Shown: positions 24,641 through 37,429 of the stretch, piece after piece | Layout of the letters: the number at the start of each line of letters is the position of its first letter | Position numbering within the stretch: position 1 is the stretch's first letter | NCBI GenBank assembly: GCA_009746045.1 | Contig: RPFO01000188.1 | Coordinates: forward strand, 1,054,508 to 1,118,507 | Direction: 5' to 3' | Source of the DNA: Mesostigma viride | Taxonomy: Eukaryota; Streptophyta; Mesostigmatophyceae; Mesostigmatales; Mesostigmataceae | DNA length: 64,000 nucleotides | The notes under the pieces: model-generated | The model's database searches: none | The model's input: only the letters and a program-made list of their open reading frames with translations | What the model was told of the DNA's origin: nothing | Program-made: the position numbers and the translations under genes

Positions 24641-26757
24641 TTACTCGGGCCGGCGCGCGGGCTCCACGCCCCAGATGTCCTTGGCGTACTCGCGGATGGT
24701 GCGGTCGGAGGAGAACTTGCCGCTGCCCGCGGTGGACAGGATGGACATGCGCGTCCACTTGGTCTTGTCTGTGTACGTGGCGTCCACACGCGCCTGCGGG
24801 GCGCGGTTGTTGGTGGGTCGATGGGATTGGTGGGAAGAGTGAGAGGTTGAATATTGAAAGATGACTTGATACGAGTACGGTGATTGGAGGACGATTGGAT
24901 AGTACGGGTGTGACAGGTGCTCAACAAGGGTGGCAGCTGGAGAGAAAGATTGTGTGCCAGGTCCATGTGCCATGTTGTGGTAAGGCGATGTGTACCAACG
25001 AGGGCACGAGAGGGGCACGGGGAGCATTGGCAGTGGCAATGTAAAGCGTCCCCATGAACTCAGCAATCTCATCCCGGCGCGAGATGAGACGGAGAGAGAG
25101 AGCGACATCGAGAAGAGTAGATGACCCTGACAACAAATCACTTACATTTACCACCTCTCCGCTACCTAACAAACAAAGGAACTCATGGTGCCCCTGGGCG
25201 TACCTGGGCGTCCAGGTACGACGGGAAGTCGTTGGCGAGCAAGTAAAAGTCGCCGCCAAAGCCGTCGATGGCCTCCACGACGGGGGCCAGGTAATCCTGC
25301 CACCCGAAGTAGCCGTTGCGGATCATGTTGACGACCTCACGGAAGCGGTTGTCCGGGCGGTAGTTGCGGCGCTCGGCGCGCAAGCGACCGACCTCGTGCT
25401 CGCGCACGCCAAAGATGAACATATTCTCGGCGCCGATCTCCTCGCAGATCTCCACGTTGGCACCGTCCATCGTGCCGATGATCAGGCCGCCATTCATGCA
25501 GAACTTCATGTTGGACGTGCCGGACGCCTCGGTGCCGGCCGTGGAGATGTGCTGCGAGAGCTCGGACGCGGGGATAATGGTCTGACAGGAATTGACGGGA
25601 CAGTATTTTCATGACAGCATTATCATGAGAAGACAACAGCAGTATCGCAAGAAGGCATTGTCAGCGGACGACAGGGGGATGACAGCCTGGTGTCCACGAT
25701 GCAAGATTCACGGGCGCAAGGCACAGCACGACACAAGAGTACTGGGAGAGACATGAGTACATGGCATGTGAGCGCGGGGATGATGGTCAGGTGAGGGTTA
25801 GGGAGAGGGGGGTTGCGGTGGGGCCGAGGGTAGTAGAGTATAATTGGGAGGTGGGAAGCGGTTAAGGTGGATAATGAGTTGTGCGATACGTGTGCGGTTG
25901 TCTGCCTAGTTGTCTCACTGGGTAGAAAGGGTGGGCAGGCATAGTGGTGATTGGGAATGATCAGTCATACTGCGGCCAGGTGAACTGGCTGAAATGTGGG
26001 TGTTGGGAGCGGCAGTGGGGGTGGACAGGATGGCAGTGTTGGGAGTGCGAAGACAGTGAAGGCGGCAGTGGCAACAAAAGTGACTTCTCAAGGGTGGATA
26101 GTGTGCGTGGGTGGGCAAGCCACACAAGATGGTAGCTACAAAGCAAAGCAAGCAGTGAGCCCAACCAAGCCTAACAAAGTCAAGTAAAGCCAGCCCAGCC
26201 CAGCCCAGCCCAGCCCAGCCCAGCCCAGCCCAGCCCAGCCCAGCCCAGCCCAGCCCAGCCCAGCCCAGCCCAGCCCAGCCCAGCCGACCAAGCCAACCAA
26301 AGCGAAACGAAGCGAAACAAAGAGCATCCCATCCCATCCCATCCCATCCCATCCCATCCCATCCCATCCCATCCCATCCCATCCCATCCCATCCCATCCC
26401 ATCCCATCCCATCCCATCCCATCCCATCCCATCCCATCCCATCCCATCCCATCCCATCCCATCCCATCCCATCCCATCCCATCCCATCCCATCCCATCCC
26501 ATCCCAGTTTCCCTACCTCGGCCAGGGAGACATTGTAGTCCGGGATGAAGATGACCTTGAGCAGGTCGCCCACGTCGGGGTCGTTGTTGACCTTGTCGCC
26601 CACGACGGAGACGAGCTTGATGATGCGCTTGGCCATGTCATAGCCGGGCGCCGCCTTGCCGCCGATGCAGACGACGCGGGGCACGACCTTCTTGCGGTCC
26701 TCAGGCGACATGGACTTGATGCACTTGTACCGCCAGATGACGGAGAGCACGTTCAGC

Positions 26758-26794
<37 letters not shown>

Positions 26795-29700
26795 GGGGGG
26801 GGGGGGGGGGGGGAAGAGAGGGAGGGGAAGGGATGGTTGTAAGACCAGTGACCAAGGCAAGCGAGTGTACTCGTGGATACGCTTGATCTAGGGGGGGAGG
26901 GGGGAAGGAGATGCGGGATATTTGTGGCGGTGCAGTGACCAAGGGGGTGCATGCTGTGGCATGCCTTTGGCATGAAGGAGACTGGGGGTCTCTGCCCTTT
27001 CTCCTGTAGTGCACACACAGGGATTAAAAGCACTTCGGTGCTCCGTGACTCCCCAACGGGAGCACGAGTTTAATTAATTAATTAATTAAGGGGGTGCAAA
27101 TGCGGTGGTAGGGTGACGCCGGCGGCACAGGGGAAAGAAACAGGCGAAAGAGGGCGATAGAGACCTTGTTAGAAACTCACTAGAATGCAAGACAGGAAGG
27201 AGCTCTCCCTACAGCTTTGAATGGTGAACACGGCGATTGGTACTGGCAGAAGCAACCCCTTTGAATCGCTACCCACAGCAAAGTGCTACCCCTGGCCTTG
27301 TATGATGGGATCCCAGCCTACCTGGATGTCGAAGAGCGCGGACGGGTTGACTTTGACGCCCGTCAGCTTCTCGATGCGCTTGGCCAGCTTCTCCTTGTTG
27401 GCCAGCTTGACCGCCTGCCACTCCTTGTGCAGCTCCTTGTTGTCCGCGTGCTCGCGCAGGCCTGGGGGAGATAGCAAGTACAGCAATTAGATATGAACCC
27501 CGATGCAGCGATTAGGAGACGGGAGAGGATTAGGAGCAAGTAGGCAGTAGCAAGTTTAGGGCTGCACAGGCGTGGACACATCATGGTTAGGTTAGAAAGA
27601 AACAAGCATTCAGGAGGTATTTCCTATAAGCTGCGAAAATTCGGGATAAATAACTAGGAAAAGGGTATGGGAGGAAGCATGAAGATGGGCTTTTTCCAAA
27701 CCAACAATAAACAAAATGGGCTTTCCTCATAACAACAATAAACAAAATGGGCTTTCTTCATAACAACAATAAACAAAATGGGCTTTCTTCATCACAACAA
27801 TAAACAACATGGGCTTTTGTCAAACCAACAAAAACAAAATGGGCTTTCTTTAAAAGAACAGCTGCCGTAAATTCAAGTTTGAGGATGCCAAGAGCCTAGC
27901 AACAAAATCAGGCCCCACCACAACAACACGCAGACCATGCAGGGAATAGAAAAGGTAGGCCTACAACACTCATGATGCTCCAGGCAGCATCAAAAACTGG
28001 ACACCCCTACCAACTTGCGACCCTCACCTGCGAGCAGGTCCAGGTTGGACACCCACGCGTCGGTGCCGATCGTGCGCGTGATGAGCGCCGCCAGCTGCGG
28101 GTTGCAGAAGGCGAGCCAGCGGCGCTGGGTGACACCGTTGGTCTTGTTCTGGAACTTCTCGGGCCACAGGTCGTGGAAGTCGCGGAAGATGGTCGTCTTG
28201 ATGAGCTCGCTGTGGATCGCAGCCACGCCGTTGATCGCGTGGGACGCCACGCAGGCCAGGTTGGCCATGCGCACAAACTTCTGGCCGCCCTCGGCCTCCT
28301 CGATGATGGACATACGGGAGAGGCGGCCGCTGTCGTCGCCGCGCTTGGAGCGGACCAGGTCCATGAAGCGCTGGTTGATGGTGAACACGATCTGGGTATG
28401 GCGTGGCAGCAGCTGCTCGAACAGCTCCAGCGGCCACTTCTCGAGCGCCTCGGGCAGCACGGTGTGGTTGGTGAAGGAGAAGACCTTGTTCACGACGGCC
28501 CACGACTTGGTGAAGCCCAGGTACTCCTCGTCCATGAGGATGCGCATCAGCTCCAGGACCGACACCGTGGGGTGGGTGTCTGTATTTTTGTGACAAACAC
28601 GGGGATTTTATAAGCACCAGAAGAAGAAAGAAAAGATAGGGGAGTGCATGACATCAGGGTCAGGGAGTGCATGATGTGAACAAGACAGGTTTGCTTCTTT
28701 CTGCACTACACTTAGCAAGGAAAGGAAATCTGATATACAACAAGAGGCAACAATTGGCTGTAAGTTTGTTACCTTTGCCAACTTCTAAGAGCGATATCAG
28801 GTGATGTGGGTTCTAATTTGCCCGTTAGACCAGAGTTCCAGTTTGCCCACAAGACCACAGTGGCGGAGCACATTTCTCAGGCCACCTTTATGGTTGCAAA
28901 GATGCGAAAAAAAATTGGACGGATGGATGGGTTAAAATTTGGTGCAGTTTGGTAAGCGTTTTCCGTAACGCATTTTGCACCGTACCATCTTAGCCGCAGA
29001 GTCAAGAGTATTGCGCCAAGATCCACCGTCCAAGTAGTAGATGCCAGTGGAAATGCCCCAATTGCGACCCTTCTTCACGACTCTCCATTAAATTGGCATC
29101 ACTATTTCTTCCAAATGACGTGCTCCGCCAGATAACCTACCCAGGGCTCCAGAGACATCCCCATTAAGCTGAATGAGCCAAAATAACAATTTATGAGGAG
29201 ATGCTATACCCTATGCTTGATGGCACACCGGACGCTGCACCATAGAGCAGCAGCCTCGTATAGGTGATAGCAGAATCACTAATCATAACAACGACGAGGT
29301 TTCTTGTCTATGTGTTGCCAGAATTACTAATCACTGTCACAACCAGATTTCCACGCAAAGGTCCAGACCAGATATCCACGCGAACGTCCAGACAAGGGTA
29401 AAACGAGCTCAACAAGCACCTCTCACCCATCGCCACACAGCGACTCACCGTTGAGCTGGATGGCGACCTTGTCGGCGAAGACAAACCAGTCGCGCGTGTT
29501 GGGGTCGGTGTGCTGGTCCTTGAAGCGGCGCACAATGTCCTGCAGGGATGCTGAGGACATGAAGTACTGCTGCTTGAGGCGCAGCTCCTTGCCCTGGTAC
29601 GTGCGGTCGTCGGGGTACAGCACCGAGGTGATCGTCTCCGCGCGCTGCTTGTTCAGGATGGCTGACACGTAGTCACCGGTGTTGAACGACTCCTGCATGG

Positions 29701-32700
29701 GAAAAAAAGAAACCCCGGTGGTGGTGGTGGTGGTGGTGGTGGTGGTTGTGGTTGTGGTTGTGGTTGTGGTGGTGGTGGTGGTGGTGGTGGTTGTGGCAGT
29801 GGTGGGTGGCGGTGGGGGGATGGGGGTTGGCAGAGGTGTGATGTCAGATAGAAAACCATGCTATTAGAAGGCTGGACTTGTTATACATGTACTTGATCGT
29901 ATCGGACATTTTTCAGGGGGGGGGGGGGGTAACAACCACCACGACAAACAAAGGGAGTGGGGGGGAGGGGGAAAGGAGACACCGCAGGAGGCACGGCAGG
30001 TGTAATAGAGGGGGATGAGTAACAACCGACAGTGACACTACATGACAGAAGATCGTTCTTGACACTGGACACACCATCGCCCGCATGTAACGACACTGGC
30101 ACAAGGCTAGACAGCCGTATTCTCCCATCGGTCCCATGACTTGCTTCCTGCGACGACACAGCCACCTCCTGCGCAAAGAAAACTGCTCCACACGACAGCA
30201 ATACACTTAAGCATGTACCAAAGGGGGCAGGGACCCACCAGGTCGAACTCGCCCGACGGCTTGGCAGCCCACAGCCGCAGGTTGATCGTGTTGGGCGTGT
30301 TCCAGCCCGGGATCGGGTTGTCGTACGCGACGGCGACGACCTGCTCGCCAGGGACCCAGTTGAACAGCTGCTTGCCATTTTTCTCGTATTGGGTGATGTG
30401 GCCGTAGAACTTGACTGGGTACGTGATGTGCACGCGCTCAATCTCCCACGGGTTGCCCACCGTGAGCCAGTAGTCGGGCTGCTCGTGCTGGAAGCCGTTG
30501 CGGATGGTCTGGCGGAACATGCCGTACTGGTAGCGGATGCCGTAGCTGCGGGAGGTGGGCCATGGATAGCAATGTATACATAGATAACAATTAATAATTT
30601 ACCATTAATTAATACGCGCACATGACATGGGACCGACATGCGCTCAGGAATAGCTGTCTCACTTGCACGTAACAGAGAGCACGAGGTGGAAGGTCCAAAC
30701 ATGAGCCAATAGGAATCAAATCAAAACGAACGGCTTGGGTTGGTTGGCAAATGAGTGAGAAAATTGCCGCGAAGGGGGAAGGGAAGTTCCCATTTTGCAG
30801 TGTGGGAATTTTGCCGTAAACTGGAGGCACAAGCGTTGCAGGGAAGGGAAGTGGAAGGAAGAGGCTGCAGCGAGACGTTTTTATATTTTCTACAGGTGTT
30901 GGGAGAAATCGATGCATACATATTTTCGTACCCTGTTTATATATTGTTTTACATCGTATTTATATTTACATCGTGTTTATATATATAGGGGATGAGGCAG
31001 AAATTGACATTACCCACTTACGCAAACAGGTATTCCCAAAGTATACGGAGCCAAGCAGTTACAAAAAGCCCCGAGGGCCTAGGAGAATCGCTTTGCCGTT
31101 CCACAGAAATGACAAAAAGGCCTAAGAAATGGGATGGTGAAAAAATGGAATGGAATGACTCAGTTGGCGGATTCATCACCCTGCCGTGATCGACGTACCC
31201 CCAGGCAGGGTAGTTGAGGCAGGCAAGAGAGTCCAGGAAGCACGCAGCGAGCCGGCCAAGACCTCCGTTGCCGAGCGCGGCATCCATCTCCTGCAAGAGC
31301 CGCAGCCACCGGAGGAGAAAAATAGATGTTGCGCCATTGAGATGACCAAACAAGGCGCGGAGTAGCGAAATGGGACGAATTGATGTCTGCAACTAATCGT
31401 GTTACTTATAGGGAGGCGTGAGATGACACAGGGCAGCAAAAAAGCTTGCATCTCACATTTACTACCAGCTACCTACGAATAGGGACTGCCTTACTCTATT
31501 TTTAGTGGTGGATGTATGCGCACCTGCTCCTTAAGCTCCTCAAGGTTGTACCCGAGCTGCATCAGGGCTTGCTTGTAGGGCTCATAGATGCCCAGGTTGT
31601 ACATGCAGTTCTGCAGCGAGCGGCCTGATGTGCCGATGAAAGTAAGGAAGCGCAGGGCATGACAGAGACCGCATCAAGTCAACAGACAGGGTCAGGAGCA
31701 AAGGAATAAAAGGCCTAATAGAGGGAACAATGGGGGGCCATAATGGAAGATGATTAACTACCAAAGTGCGATAAGCTTGTGTAGGGAAAAAACACACCAT
31801 ACGTGTGGTGACGTGGGAAGACGAGGGAGGGAGGTGTATTGGTAGAGGAGAAGACCAGGTGTTGTCCTTGTTCAACATTCAATACAAAGATCCAGAACCG
31901 TGGCCAACGCCAGTGCCAACATGGTCAAAATTTATCTTGTTTGAAAGTACAGTAATGACCAACATGCTCAAGGTTTTAGTACTACGAACTGAAACATCAC
32001 TGGCTGGGTTCGACAATAGGGTTCTGTTAGCTTCAAAAAAGCCACAAGATGTTACCATCGATCAAAGCTGCTGCATGTTATGCACGAACAACGTGCACCA
32101 GTACACCACCATGACATGGACATACTTTGAACGACCCTTACTGAACCCAGTACCCTTCCTGGGGATATCGTACTACGTTCCATTATTTGTCCAACTGTGC
32201 TAGATTCAAACAGCTATACCAGGAACTGCGCAGTTCAACGCAATTATTTACAACTTCAAACAGAAAAGCTATACATGCATTCACAAAAAATCTTCGCGAG
32301 GCGCTAAAAATGCAATCCGAAATTGAAAGCCAAGTTGAGGTAAAAATGCTAAGCGCTGTAGCATGAAGAGTGGGGAGCATACCCATGAGGAACTCCATGG
32401 ACATGTAGTAGACCCGCTTGGGGTTGAGCTCGCGGAAGTGTTGGTGCGTGTCATTCCAGCTCTCAATCAGACGGTCACGCACGCTGTGGGCCGTGGCCTG
32501 GTTGCCGGCAAGAATGGGAAGTTGATGAGAGTAGGGAGGGAGAAAAAGTACTAGCAAGGATACATTAGCTTAAAAACAAGCTAGATGACAGAAAGGAAAC
32601 ATCCCAGGAAGAGAATCCTGCGATAAAATCATTCAAAAGAAACGCAATACAAATGATCCAACGAAAATCCTTCCACGTGCTCAGGCACAATTTATTTTCG

Positions 32701-33986
32701 CGAGACCAAAAAGAGCATTACCTGAAGGTTCCACACACGAATGAATGCAAAGAACACTTCTCAATGACAGCAGAGGGTACCAAAAGCAGCAATCACATGG
32801 CAACCACTTTAATACGAGTCTCCAAGATAACGCCAGGATCTTTCAACAGCAACTGCCTTGAACCACCAAAAACTGTTAGGGAAACATATTCCCTTTTTAG
32901 AATGGGCAACAATCCTCGGCCAGTAAAATCTTTGTGTGCACAATAGACAATATTTGTGCACGTCTTTTATGATAATGTCTGATGAGACGAAACGTTCAGC
33001 TGATCTATGCAGCATTTGCTGAAGTTAGAAGACAGAAATTCTGACTTCCCCCCCTTTAAAGGTGGTCATCTACCACGATCTCAGACGGCATGTAAAGCAT
33101 TCGAACTCCTAGATTTAGTTTCGACCAACAAATCCAAGCCAATAACCCCCCAGTAATCATAACCATTACAACAAAGCGTCCCTTGTCAACTATGGAATCA
33201 CTCCTACGCAGTGTGGCAACGCACCTGGTATGCTTCAAAATCGTCAAACTTGTAGCGGCTGCGCGCGATGGTGTACTCCACGTGGTTGACGATGCTCTCC
33301 TGAATAGACAGCACATCATTCTTAATGTACGTGCCCATCAAATTGTACAACAGGTCCGTCTTCTCCTTGGCCCTGCCGTTGCCAGAAAAATCGCCTCCGG
33401 GACGGGCGCGGACGAGAGCGTTCATGCTTGCCGCCGCAGTCAGCATGGTTTCCAGGCACTTCTTCACGTTCGCCAGGTCCTCCTCATCCGTGAGCTTTGC
33501 GCCGTTCGCGTTCTGAATATAGAAGACGTCCTCGACCTCGCCAGCGTCCACAGAAACCTTGGCCTTACAGACGCTGCAGCCGAGGTCTTGGAAGGTGGTG
33601 TTAATAGTCTGCAATAGCTGAGGCCGGTTCGCGACCCTGACTGTGATCACAGTGTATTCAGTGCTGCTCACGTTGTCGATGGTCACTTCGACCTTTTTCT
33701 TCTGAGCAATGGCCTCGGCAGGTTCCGCGGGTTCTGCGCTAGGGGCACTGGCAGCGCTAATATTGACAGACGGATTCTGCTGCGCACGAACTCCGAAAGC
33801 GGCCCGGTTGGCGATGCTTGCCCGGTTGATTAAACCGAATTCCCGCGCAAGCAGGCCGCGCAGACCAATCTGCGGGCTCGGGCGCCGCACTACACTCGGC
33901 TTGCGAGCGGCAGCTGACGACTGGGAGCATGAAACTGATGCTCCCACATGCGTATGAACCGAAGCCGACATCATGGCGGCCGCCAT
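24641..33986 (-). CDS. Alpha-glucan (starch/glycogen) phosphorylase with N-terminal ACT domain
   Basis: It releases glucose-1-phosphate from alpha-1,4-glucan ends (EC 2.4.1.1), using pyridoxal phosphate. Exons, 5' to 3': 33,225-33,986; 32,383-32,497; 31,524-31,624; 31,199-31,290; 30,239-30,546; 29,449-29,692; 28,028-28,579; 27,322-27,461; 26,517-26,789; 25,204-25,581; 24,641-24,793. All introns are GT/AG and phases agree, except for one extra G in the GGG at 30,540-30,542 (family sequence expects GYGIRY). Removing it gives 1,038 residues. Residues 1-75 look like an organelle leader (Ser, Ala and Arg rich, few acids). Residues 97-186 form an ACT domain. The catalytic part starts near 208, with [19 protein letters not shown] and [10 protein letters not shown], whose Lys888 should bind the cofactor. 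The roughly 80-residue insertion of land-plant plastid enzymes, just before VRMANL, is absent. The leader suggests plastid import; a mitochondrial target is less likely. Confidence 0.96.
26187..26505. repeat. Two adjacent pentanucleotide microsatellites in a phosphorylase intron
   Basis: An AGCCC tract (26,187-26,284) is followed by about 40 bp of AAGCGAAAC-like sequence and a CATCC tract (26,326-26,505). Both are near-perfect and stop 12 bp before the donor of the exon at 26,517-26,789. Confidence 0.97.
26952..27087 (+). mobile_element. 5'-truncated SINE-like element with an 11-bp target-site duplication
   Basis: Near-identical, in opposite orientation, to most of the element at 22,198-22,407. 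It ends in stem-loop CTCCCCAACGGGAG (27,049-27,062) and TTAATTAA repeats. It is flanked by AAGGGGGTGCA (26,941-26,951 and 27,088-27,098) and sits in the phosphorylase intron between exons 8 and 9, antisense to the gene. Confidence 0.9.
27685..27855. repeat. 31-bp tandem repeat, about 6 copies
   Basis: Units of ATGGGCTTTCTTCAT plus AACAACAATAAACAAA, starting at 27,685, 27,716, 27,747, 27,778, 27,809 and 27,839. They lie in the phosphorylase intron between exons 7 and 8. Confidence 0.9.
29713..29820. repeat. GGT/GTT-rich microsatellite
   Basis: Runs of GGT and GGTTGT immediately 5' (on the minus strand) of the acceptor of phosphorylase exon 6. On the transcript this is a C/A-rich tract. Confidence 0.85.
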
Positions 33987-36900
33987 GTCGCCAAACCCGT
34001 CTGTTTACAGGAAACACCTTGTGCCACTTCCCCCGTCTACAGTTTTTACTTCGAAGCGTCCTCGGCAGTCTCCCTATGAGGCAACACGCGCCGAAAGACG
34101 TCAAACGTCGCGGGTCAGCTTTGGCCTTTGTCGGAAAAGATATTTTCCTTTTGGTCGCGCCACCGCGCCTTCGTGAGCGGGAGAGGACCCACTCCGTACA
34201 CGTCGAGCGAACTTTTTAAAAGTTTAGAGATCAAAGCCGTATCCGTACACGAACGGACAAGCCCTTTTGTGCCGTTGTTGTTGTTGATTCCAACGCCGCA
34301 CTTTTGTGCCGTAAGCGCACATTCTGGCGACGAGGCACTGTACGTCAGCAGGATCACTACAGTACCTGAAACGGCACGAGGGTCGACCGGCCCATCACCA
34401 ACTGTGCTCACACAACAACTGTGAATTTTTTTGGTACGATACTGGATTCACAACAGGAACTTGTGAACACAGGAACTGTGAACACAATCATGCCGTATCT
34501 TAGCTCATGCCGTCATGGCCCGCAAATTCGGCGGTCATCGACCAAAAGGTAGAGATAATAACCGCTAAACAGACAGATACTAGTGAAATTGAACTATAAA
34601 ACGGCATTTGTTGGTTCCTAGTAGAAAAAACGGTTTTCCAATTGCATGTCCGGAATGACGGATCCACACGGTACTCGAAACGGGATCTGAAATCATCTGA
34701 TCTCATCGCCCATTCCATGGCACGACCTTCGCGTTTTGACGTCTGCGAGGAAACGGTGGTCAATGGTCATGCACTTGACTGTCTTGACGCGGAGTCATGA
34801 CGCGGAGACAGTTCTACTGTACAGTAGTGGAGTCGTGCCCCCAGCTCCCCGGTCCCCCACGGTAAAGTAGGTAGAACCTCTAGATTCGGAACCTTCATGA
34901 CCAAGGAACGTGATAGGTTCAGTTCACTGGACATGTTCACGTGCCCCGGCCATAGCGCCCGAGGTGATTACTATCTCAGTCCGTTTCTACCAACTTTTAA
35001 CTTAACTAATGTCATAACTAGCTGTGTCAAATTCTTCATGATGCCTCAGTTGTGCAGAGACAACTAATAGTCGGTATTTGCAGCACCGAGGATCCGGCGG
35101 GCCGGAGTGGTACGACGTACGTACATATTTTGTGGTAACATGGTTAGTGAAATGTACCTAGCCTCTAGCCGGCACGTTCATAAGTGAGCACTCCGTCATC
35201 ACTTGACTGCCGGCCGGGCGTCCCGTCCGCCGTCGACCGACGGGTCACCGCGTGGGTGCTTATACAAAGTAAAGCTGATACACAGTACAGGTGCAGCTCA
35301 AGTACATTTAGTAAAGGAACTATAGTAGGATTGTAGTGCTGCTCCTGGAGTCATTCAGTTCGTGGCGATGATGGCGCCGGCGTCACTCAGTGGTTGAGGC
35401 GGTCGCTGACCGCAGCAAGTCCCCTCCGCATATATATAGTCCGGAGAGCGGCGGGAGGTCGCCACCATCCCGGCTGCCGCGGTGGCTGGGATGCGATGTT
35501 GGCCTGCATCTGCTCCGCTATCTTTGGGACCTGCCTGTGTACGTGGCCAGAGCCTCGGTACACACGTGTGGGCGGCGGTGATGGCTTCAAGCTTCTCAGT
35601 TCATGCATGAGCATGCCGCACTTGCCCTCCACACGGTTAATTGAGGCGGTTCGAGAGGAGGGCGGCATGTGCATCAAAGGCCTGCGCCGTGGTCTGCGGC
35701 GCAATGAGCTGAGGTTGAAGCTTGTGGGCGACCTTGGTTTCCGTGTTGGAGACCTTGGCCTCCACCGTGTTGATCAGCGCCGTGGCCCATCAGTGTCGAC
35801 AGTGATTACCACGGCGCTCAACAGAAGATGATCATCTTCTCGGCCAGCTGCCAGGGACCTCATGTGCACTCCTCCGGCTCCAGCACTGCTCGGATGTCAT
35901 CAGGATGATCCCTGCAGAGGGAGGAAGCCGATGTAGTAGTGGCTGCCGGCTGCTACTAGGCCGGGCTCACTGGGTTGCGGAGCTCAGCAGCATAAATGGA
36001 AATAAGGACAGGACATGCCAGAATTTTTTGGCGCCGAAAAATTCGCAGCACCGTCGATCCGAGGTACCAGTCTGTACCGTGAAAAGTGGGTGCACGGTGC
36101 GCGCGCACCCCTTGTGGAAGTGGCCATGGTGACAGCGTTCAGGCGAAATTACCACAATAGGACAAACGAAATGCAAAATATTTACTCGAATGTTAAAGAC
36201 AATGATTTTATGATGTTGGTTTGTGGCGGAAATCAGCTGGTTTACAATATTGCTGTTGTTTTTATAGGCCATCGGCATGGAGGGTAATCTGAATTTTTTG
36301 GTCGCGCAGAATGAAACAGACTTGATGATCGATAGCGGCAGTAAAATCGCGGTTATGGTGGTTGTTCTGTCCGCGAAGTAGGCATTCATATCGGTAGCAT
36401 CGAATTCTGTACGTACCGCGCCACATTATTCTCAGTAAGGAATGGTTAAGGCATGTGTGCACAATGCGTGTTTGACCTGTCCATGAAGAACGGCTGTTGT
36501 TGTTGCGTGCCTGCATGGGCGACGGATTTACGAGGGCAAGGTGCAGATCGGTCGCGAATGTTATCTGCTATCAGTGCTTTCTTCTATGAGCTCATGGTTC
36601 GAAGTTTTTTGCGTTCTTTTTGGGCAGTTACAGTTAACGCCAAGCGCATTGGCGTGTTCCTGATTCGGCATATCTCTGCGATTCCAGCGGCACCGGAACG
36701 AGTTCATTCCGACAAGTATCAAGAAAGTTATGGCGTTCCGACTTCCCGGTCGCGCGCGAGCGCGAGCCGGCTGTTCTTCTAAGTCGGGCGTGAATATTTG
36801 CCGACGACATATGGGGTCGACAGTAGTTCCTGGGCTGACAGGAATTAGGTGCTGAACCTCGTACGACGGTATTGGATTAATACGTCGTACGCAGGAAATA

Positions 36901-37429
36901 GGAACCTTAACCTGTGGTCTGGTGGTACCGCAGGCCTAGTCCTGGACTTCTAGGTGCAGATGCAATAATCACTGTGGTGACTGTACTCTGTGGTCACTGT
37001 GCCTGTATGGCAGACCTACTGTATAGGATCTGGGCGCTGTACAGGTTGTGAATACTGTAGGTACCGGGAGTGTTATTACTGAGCAGGCCTCCTAGGCTGC
37101 TCAGGACTATAGCAAAGCACAGTGCACAAGTATATAAAGAATAGGCCAGTGCCAATTGGGCATCTCTTGCGAGCCCGCCTCACGTGTGTTGCCTTGACTT
37201 GGCAAACTCGTGTACAAGCCTCAAGTGTGTGAGCGCTGTAACATTATCCAACTTTAACAAAGCTCCGTTCCAACCACATTCACACATTGCTGCATTGCAA
37301 CCATATCCTTATACATTGCGTTTAAAAACGTTAACTCAAATTACAAGCGGTCTCGACGGAACGGCCAGAAGGGTCGTTGCTGTTTGCTGCGTGCAGCGTT
37401 GACGACGCGGTGAAGCTCGTCGGTGTCGA
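33987..37429. other. Gene-free stretch upstream of the phosphorylase gene
   Basis: The first few hundred bases should hold the phosphorylase promoter, but I see no clear TATA box. From 35,370 to 35,830 there are overlapping open frames on both strands with no domain. Near 36,850 a short inverted repeat (CGTACGAC and GTCGTACG) is present, and at 37,131 a TATATAAAG motif precedes the ORF at 37,430. Confidence 0.5.

Noticed and set aside
35370-35430. D-arm-like sequence (CACTCAGTGGTTGAGGCGG), with a similar one near 39,495
   Set aside because: No B-box at the right distance and no cloverleaf at either site.
36840-37429. Possible retroelement terminal repeat (TATA motif, ORF following)
   Set aside because: No second copy, primer-binding site or recognisable element protein was found, so no element is called.
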